DNA of 32,963 nt from a bacterium HR28 (lineage in GTDB: Bacteria > Chloroflexota > Chloroflexia > Thermomicrobiales > Thermomicrobiaceae). Every line of letters begins with the position of its first letter. The first letter of the stretch is position 1. Under the pieces are notes generated by a model, which was not told where the DNA came from, made no database searches, and saw only the letters and a list, made by a program, of their open reading frames with translations. A program made the position numbers and the translations under genes. Location of the stretch: contig BEIE01000008.1 of assembly GCA_002898255.1 (NCBI GenBank), forward strand, positions 1 to 32,963, in the 5' to 3' direction. This document shows, piece after piece, positions 29,391 to 32,963 of this stretch.

Positions 29391-29424
29391 TACCCTCGTG
29401 ACCCGGGTTCGGGTCACGAGGGTA
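29391..29424 (+). repeat. 14-base-pair inverted repeat after rpoC, overlapping the str start site
   Basis: taccctcgtgaccc (29391-29404) and gggtcacgagggta (29411-29424) are perfect complements around the loop gggttc. In a transcript coming from rpoC this is a strong hairpin, followed by tgttattgtt, so it may end rpoC transcription. In DNA it covers the expected str start site and could be an operator. Confidence 0.75.
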
Positions 29425-29446
29425 TGTTATTGTTCAGAGTAGAGGG

Positions 29447-29466
29447 AGCGCTGGGGAACCAGCGCT
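29447..29466 (+). promoter_or_regulatory. Hairpin with GGAA tetraloop in the rpsL leader
   Basis: agcgctgg and ccagcgct form a perfect eight-base-pair stem capped by the GNRA-type tetraloop ggaa. It ends five bases before the rpsL ribosome site (ggagagagagg, 29471-29481). A stable hairpin so near the site may control translation or protect the 5' end. Confidence 0.6.
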
Positions 29467-29487
29467 GGGCGGAGAGAGAGGCCCGAC

Positions 29488-29916
29488 GTGCCGACGATCA
29501 ATCAGCTGGTGCGCAAAGGCCGGGAGAAGCGGACCAAAAAGTCCAAGGCACCTGCGCTCCAATTCATCTATAGCCGTGTCGGTCGAAACGCGGGCAAGTT
29601 GCGCCAAGTGCCAAAGGGGAATCCGCAGAAGCGCGGTGTCTGCATCGCGGTGCGGACAATGACGCCAAAGAAGCCGAACTCGGCACTGCGCAAGATTGCT
29701 CGTGTCCGGCTGACGAACGGTATTGAGGTGACGGCGTATATTCCGGGTGAGGGGCACAATCTGCAAGAGCACTCGGTCGTTCTCGTCCGCGGGGGCCGCG
29801 TGAAGGACTTGCCGGGTGTTCGGTACCATATCGTACGGGGCGCACTCGATGCCAAGGGGGTCGAGAACCGGCGGCAGGGGCGCTCCAAGTACGGGACGAA
29901 GAAGCCCAAGCAGTAG
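29488..29916 (+). CDS. rpsL: 30S ribosomal protein S12
   Basis: 142 residues. [14 protein letters not shown] at the N-terminus, [20 protein letters not shown], then [20 protein letters not shown] and [20 protein letters not shown] are S12 throughout. The lysine positions that decide streptomycin response (TPKKPNS and GRVKDLPG) are the sensitive type. Compared with E. coli (124 residues) there is an insertion of about 18 residues after PALQ ([19 protein letters not shown]). An insertion at the same place occurs in Bacillus-type S12. The GTG start has a strong ribosome site. First gene of the str operon. Confidence 0.98.
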   Translation: MPTINQLVRKGREKRTKKSKAPALQFIYSRVGRNAGKLRQVPKGNPQKRGVCIAVRTMTPKKPNSALRKIARVRLTNGIEVTAYIPGEGHNLQEHSVVLVRGGRVKDLPGVRYHIVRGALDAKGVENRRQGRSKYGTKKPKQ

Positions 29917-29958
29917 GCCCGGCGAACGCTGGCCTGCGCGAAGCTGAGCGATTGTCGG

Positions 29959-30009
29959 CAGACGAAGCGCGGCATCGGGAGAAGGCTCCAGGGTTGCCGG
30001 CTTCGTCTG
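29959..30009 (+). promoter_or_regulatory. Long stem-loop between rpsL and rpsG (candidate S7 site)
   Basis: cagacgaagc (29959-29968) pairs perfectly with gcttcgtctg (30000-30009). After one bulged G, cggca pairs with tgccg, giving a 15-base-pair stem. The loop contains a small ggag-aagg-ctcc hairpin. In E. coli, S7 binds the rpsL-rpsG spacer and represses translation of its own gene. The position here is the same, but the structure was not compared with that site. Confidence 0.55.
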
Positions 30010-30051
30010 TATCATGCCGAACGAGGAACAGTCATAGGGAGGCAGCGAGCG

Positions 30052-30522
30052 ATGCCAAGGCGACCGAAGTACGAGCGGCGGACTATTCCACCTGATCCGA
30101 AGTACGGGAGTGAGCTCTTGCAGCGCTTCATCAACAAGGTCATGAAGCGTGGCAAGAAATCACTCGCGGAACGGATTGTCTATTCTGCGTTGGACATTGT
30201 GGCCCAGCGCACGGGGCAACACCCGCTTGAGGTTTTCCAGCGGGCGATTCACAACGCTTCTCCGCTGCTCGAGGTGAAGCCGCGACGCGTCGGGGGCGCC
30301 ACGTACCAGGTGCCAGTGCAAGTTGAACCGCATCGCCGGGTCTCGCTCGCCATGCGCTGGCTCATCCAGTCGGCGCGAAACCGCAGTGGCTACAACTTCA
30401 TCGAAAAGTTGGCGGCGGAGATCATTGACGCTGCCAACAATACGGGAGCTACCATCAAGAAACGGGACGACACGCACCGGATGGCGGAGGCGAACCGTGC
30501 CTTCGCGCATTACCGGTGGTGA
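30052..30522 (+). CDS. rpsG: 30S ribosomal protein S7
   Basis: 156 residues, the usual length. [40 protein letters not shown] and [20 protein letters not shown] are the RNA-binding S7 signatures, and the C-terminus ends at AFAHYRW. S7 nucleates assembly of the 30S head. ATG 30052 has gggaggcag upstream. The long stem-loop in the 135-base gap to rpsL suggests self-regulation. Confidence 0.98.
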   Translation: MPRRPKYERRTIPPDPKYGSELLQRFINKVMKRGKKSLAERIVYSALDIVAQRTGQHPLEVFQRAIHNASPLLEVKPRRVGGATYQVPVQVEPHRRVSLAMRWLIQSARNRSGYNFIEKLAAEIIDAANNTGATIKKRDDTHRMAEANRAFAHYRW

Positions 30523-30556
30523 AAAAGATCAATCACCGAGACAGGGGTCAGGACGG

Positions 30557-32665
30557 ATGAGTACGGTACAGCCACAAATGACTGAAGCCAGGCGTGTGCT
30601 CTTACAACGCACACGGAACATCGGCATCATCGCGCATATCGACGCTGGGAAGACGACAACGACGGAACGCATCCTGTTCTACACCGGGAAGGTCCATCGT
30701 CCCGGCGAGGTTCACGAGGGTACGGCGACGATGGACTGGATGATCCAGGAGCGGGAGCGGGGTATCACGATCACGGCCGCCGCGACGACCTGCTTCTGGC
30801 GTGACCATCGCATTAACATCATTGACACGCCTGGTCACGTGGACTTCACGGTCGAGGTAGAGCGCTCGCTCCGAGTGCTCGACGGGGGGGTCGTCGTCTT
30901 TGACGGTGTCCACGGCGTGGAGCCCCAGTCGGAGACGGTATGGCGGCAGGCCGACAAGTACCATGTGCCCCGCATCTGCTTTATCAACAAGCTGGACCGG
31001 GTCGGCGCGAACTATGTGCGCTCGATCGAAATGATCCGTGAGCGGTTGCGGGCTAACCCGGTCGCAATCCAGTGGCCAATCGGGCTGGAGTCGGAATTCC
31101 GCGGCATCATCGATCTCATCGAGTTCCGCGCCAAGATCTACCATGACGACCTCGGTCAGCACATTGAGGACACCGAGGTGCCGGCAGATTACGTCGAGGT
31201 TGCGCGCGAGTGGCGACACAAGTTGATCGAGCAGATCGTCGAAACAGACGAGGAACTTATGCTGCGCTACCTCGAAGGGGAGGAGCCGACTCCAGAGGAG
31301 CTCCGGCGTGCGCTGCGTGCAGCGACGATCCGTGGGCAGCTTGTCCCAGTGCTCTGCGGATCAGCACTGAAGAACAAGGGAGTTCAGCTGCTCCTGGATG
31401 CAATTGTCGATTACCTGCCTTCGCCGCTCGATATCCCACCCGTGAAGGGAACGCACCCTGTAACCGGGGAGGAAATCACGCGCGAGGCAGACGATGAAGC
31501 ACCATTCGCCGCGCTAGCGTTCAAGATTCAGTCCGATCCACATGTTGGACGCTTGACCTACGTCCGGGTGTACTCAGGGCGACTCCACAGCAGTTCGTAC
31601 GTCTACAACTCGACCAAGGGGGAGCGAGAACGGATTTCGCGCCTCCTTCGAATGCACGCCAACCACCGTGAGGAGGTCGAGTGGATTGGCGCCGGTGACA
31701 TCTGTGCAGTCATCGGGCTGAAGAAGACATTCACTGGTGATACCCTTTGCGATCCTGAGCATCCCATCCTCTTGGAGCCGATCCAGTTCCCGGAGCCAGT
31801 CATCTCTGTTGCGGTCGAACCCAAGACGCGGGCGGACCAAGACAAGCTGGCACTGGCGTTGCAGCGGCTTGCCGAGGAGGATCCGACGTTCCAAGTACGG
31901 ATCGATCCGGAGAGTGGGCAGACGATCATCTCCGGAATGGGCGAGCTGCATCTTGAGGTTATTGTTGACCGCATGCAGCGAGAGTTCAAGGTTGCTGCGA
32001 ACATCGGTCGGCCGCAGGTTGCGTACAAAGAGACCATCACGCGGCCGGTGCGTGTGGAGGGGCGGTTCGTTCGGCAGACTGGTGGGCGCGGCCAGTACGG
32101 ACACGTGTGGTTGGAGCTCGAACCGCTTCCGCGTGGAAGTGGCTTCGTCTTCGAGGATCGGATTGTCGGCGGTGTCATCCCGAAGGAGTTCATTCCTGCG
32201 GTCGAGGCGGGTATCCGTGAGGCGATGCAGAGCGGTGGCGTCGCTGGCTACCCGGTGATCGACATCAAGGCGGTCCTCGTGGATGGTTCGTACCACGAGG
32301 TGGACTCTTCGGAGATGGCGTTCAAGATCGCCGCGTCGATGGCTCTCAAGGAGGGTGTGCGACGCGGTCAGCCGGTCATTCTCGAGCCGATCATGCGTGT
32401 TGAGGTCGTGACACCGGAAGAGTTTACTGGTGACGTGATCGGTGACCTCAATGCACGTCGCGGACGCATTGAGGGAATGGAGATGCGTGCCGGGGCACAG
32501 GTGATCCGTGCTATGGTGCCGCTGGCCACGATGTTCGGGTATGCGACCGACCTGCGCTCCATGACGCAAGGTCGGGGCACGTACACGATGGAGTTTGACC
32601 ATTATGCGCCGGTGCCAGAAAGCCTGGCGCAGGAGCTCTTGGCAAAGGCCGGCAAGGCAAGCTGA
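30557..32665 (+). CDS. fusA: Elongation factor G
   Basis: 702 residues from ATG 30557. The GTPase motifs are intact: AHIDAGKTT (26-34), the RGITI switch I segment, DTPGHVDF and NKLDR. Domains II to V follow, with [11 protein letters not shown]-like domain IV sequence ([18 protein letters not shown]) and a C-terminus at [17 protein letters not shown] moves tRNA and mRNA on the ribosome and acts with the recycling factor encoded at 14982-15539. The same frame is open back to 30323 inside rpsG, but that part is not EF-G. The ribosome site is aggacgg. It lies 34 bases after rpsG. Confidence 0.98.
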   Translation: MSTVQPQMTEARRVLLQRTRNIGIIAHIDAGKTTTTERILFYTGKVHRPGEVHEGTATMDWMIQERERGITITAAATTCFWRDHRINIIDTPGHVDFTVEVERSLRVLDGGVVVFDGVHGVEPQSETVWRQADKYHVPRICFINKLDRVGANYVRSIEMIRERLRANPVAIQWPIGLESEFRGIIDLIEFRAKIYHDDLGQHIEDTEVPADYVEVAREWRHKLIEQIVETDEELMLRYLEGEEPTPEELRRALRAATIRGQLVPVLCGSALKNKGVQLLLDAIVDYLPSPLDIPPVKGTHPVTGEEITREADDEAPFAALAFKIQSDPHVGRLTYVRVYSGRLHSSSYVYNSTKGERERISRLLRMHANHREEVEWIGAGDICAVIGLKKTFTGDTLCDPEHPILLEPIQFPEPVISVAVEPKTRADQDKLALALQRLAEEDPTFQVRIDPESGQTIISGMGELHLEVIVDRMQREFKVAANIGRPQVAYKETITRPVRVEGRFVRQTGGRGQYGHVWLELEPLPRGSGFVFEDRIVGGVIPKEFIPAVEAGIREAMQSGGVAGYPVIDIKAVLVDGSYHEVDSSEMAFKIAASMALKEGVRRGQPVILEPIMRVEVVTPEEFTGDVIGDLNARRGRIEGMEMRAGAQVIRAMVPLATMFGYATDLRSMTQGRGTYTMEFDHYAPVPESLAQELLAKAGKAS

Positions 32666-32723
32666 GGTAACGCGTGCGTGAACGATTGTCGGACGGAAGC
32701 AAGATGGAGGAAGGGGCTAGACG

Positions 32724-32963
32724 ATGAGCAAGCCGCGGTTTGAGCGGACGAAGCCGCACGTGAACGTAGGGACGATTGGGCATGTCGATCATGGGAAGAC
32801 GACGTTGACGGCGGCGATTACAAAGGTGTTGAGCTTTAAGGGGTTTGCGAACTTCAAGCCGTACGAGCAGATTGACAAGGCGCCGGAGGAGCGGGCGCGG
32901 GGGATTACGATTGCGATTAGCCACGTGGAGTATGAGACGGAGAAGCGGCACTACGCGCATGTC
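32724..32963 (+). CDS. tuf: Elongation factor Tu (partial, 5' part)
   Basis: The first 80 codons only, cut by the window end. [31 protein letters not shown] and [20 protein letters not shown] contain the G1 and switch I motifs of EF-Tu. ATG 32724 has ggaggaagg upstream. Codon choice differs from the preceding genes: all Ile codons in the fragment are att, and ttt, ttg and ggg are frequent, whereas fusA and rpoBC prefer atc and ttc. EF-Tu delivers aminoacyl-tRNA, and its exchange factor is encoded at 16326. Confidence 0.97.
   Translation, partial: MSKPRFERTKPHVNVGTIGHVDHGKTTLTAAITKVLSFKGFANFKPYEQIDKAPEERARGITIAISHVEYETEKRHYAHV

Noticed and set aside
31574-32602. 342-codon - strand frame opposite fusA
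   Set aside because: Low-complexity, His/Arg-rich translation typical of antisense to a biased gene; fusA is unmistakable.

Overview
The window looks like chromosomal housekeeping DNA from a thermophile-like, moderately high-GC member of the Chloroflexota, most likely of the Thermomicrobia type. This is inferred from the protein sequences: a short EF-Ts, a beta-prime subunit with a long coiled-coil insertion, a Tad locus with a receiver-ATPase TadZ, and an SH3-domain protein with a Pro/Thr linker. No database was searched. There is no CRISPR array, insertion sequence, prophage or obvious genomic island.

Layout. Positions 1-427 are the end of a ribosomal RNA operon: 23S 3' end, 5S rRNA and initiator tRNA-Met, closed by a strong terminator. 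Next on the + strand come an MprF-like lipid flippase/aminoacyl transferase (501-3161) and a compact Tad secretion/pilus operon, cpaB-tadZ-tadA-tadB-tadC (3255-8871), without a pilin gene. A CopC-CopD copper protein with an extra C-terminal domain lies on the - strand (8868-11030). It is divergent from a DUF192 gene and a comF-type phosphoribosyltransferase gene (11077-12202).

From 20000 down to 12199 the - strand carries two tandem bactofilins, a Cys-cluster/transmembrane/SH3 protein, and then the translation/cell-envelope operon rpsB-tsf-pyrH-frr-uppS-cdsA-dxr. The last seven genes are tightly packed and several overlap. They couple ribosomal protein S2, EF-Ts and recycling factor to UMP kinase and to isoprenoid and phospholipid synthesis. 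A small two-helix membrane protein (+) and tRNA-Arg(CCG) (-) follow. A stretch of about 630 bases without a recognisable gene leads to the rpoB promoter.

From 21440 to the end the + strand carries rpoB-rpoC and then rpsL-rpsG-fusA-tuf (the str operon; tuf is cut by the window edge). The str operon has its own promoter, which is embedded in a long inverted repeat.

Regulation. Several promoters share an extended -10 of the form TGnTAtact or similar (rpsB, bactofilin, tRNA-Arg and rpoB). Three ribosomal-gene leaders or spacers carry strong hairpins that are candidates for autoregulation: upstream of rpsB, upstream of rpsL, and between rpsL and rpsG. A perfect 26-base palindrome lies between rpsB and tsf. 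I found no clear evidence of a new defence or mobile system. The most unusual items are the three-part copper protein, the degenerate-looking TadZ, the bactofilin/SH3 cluster, the long rpoB leader with a 42-codon reading frame, and the abrupt change in codon use at tuf.
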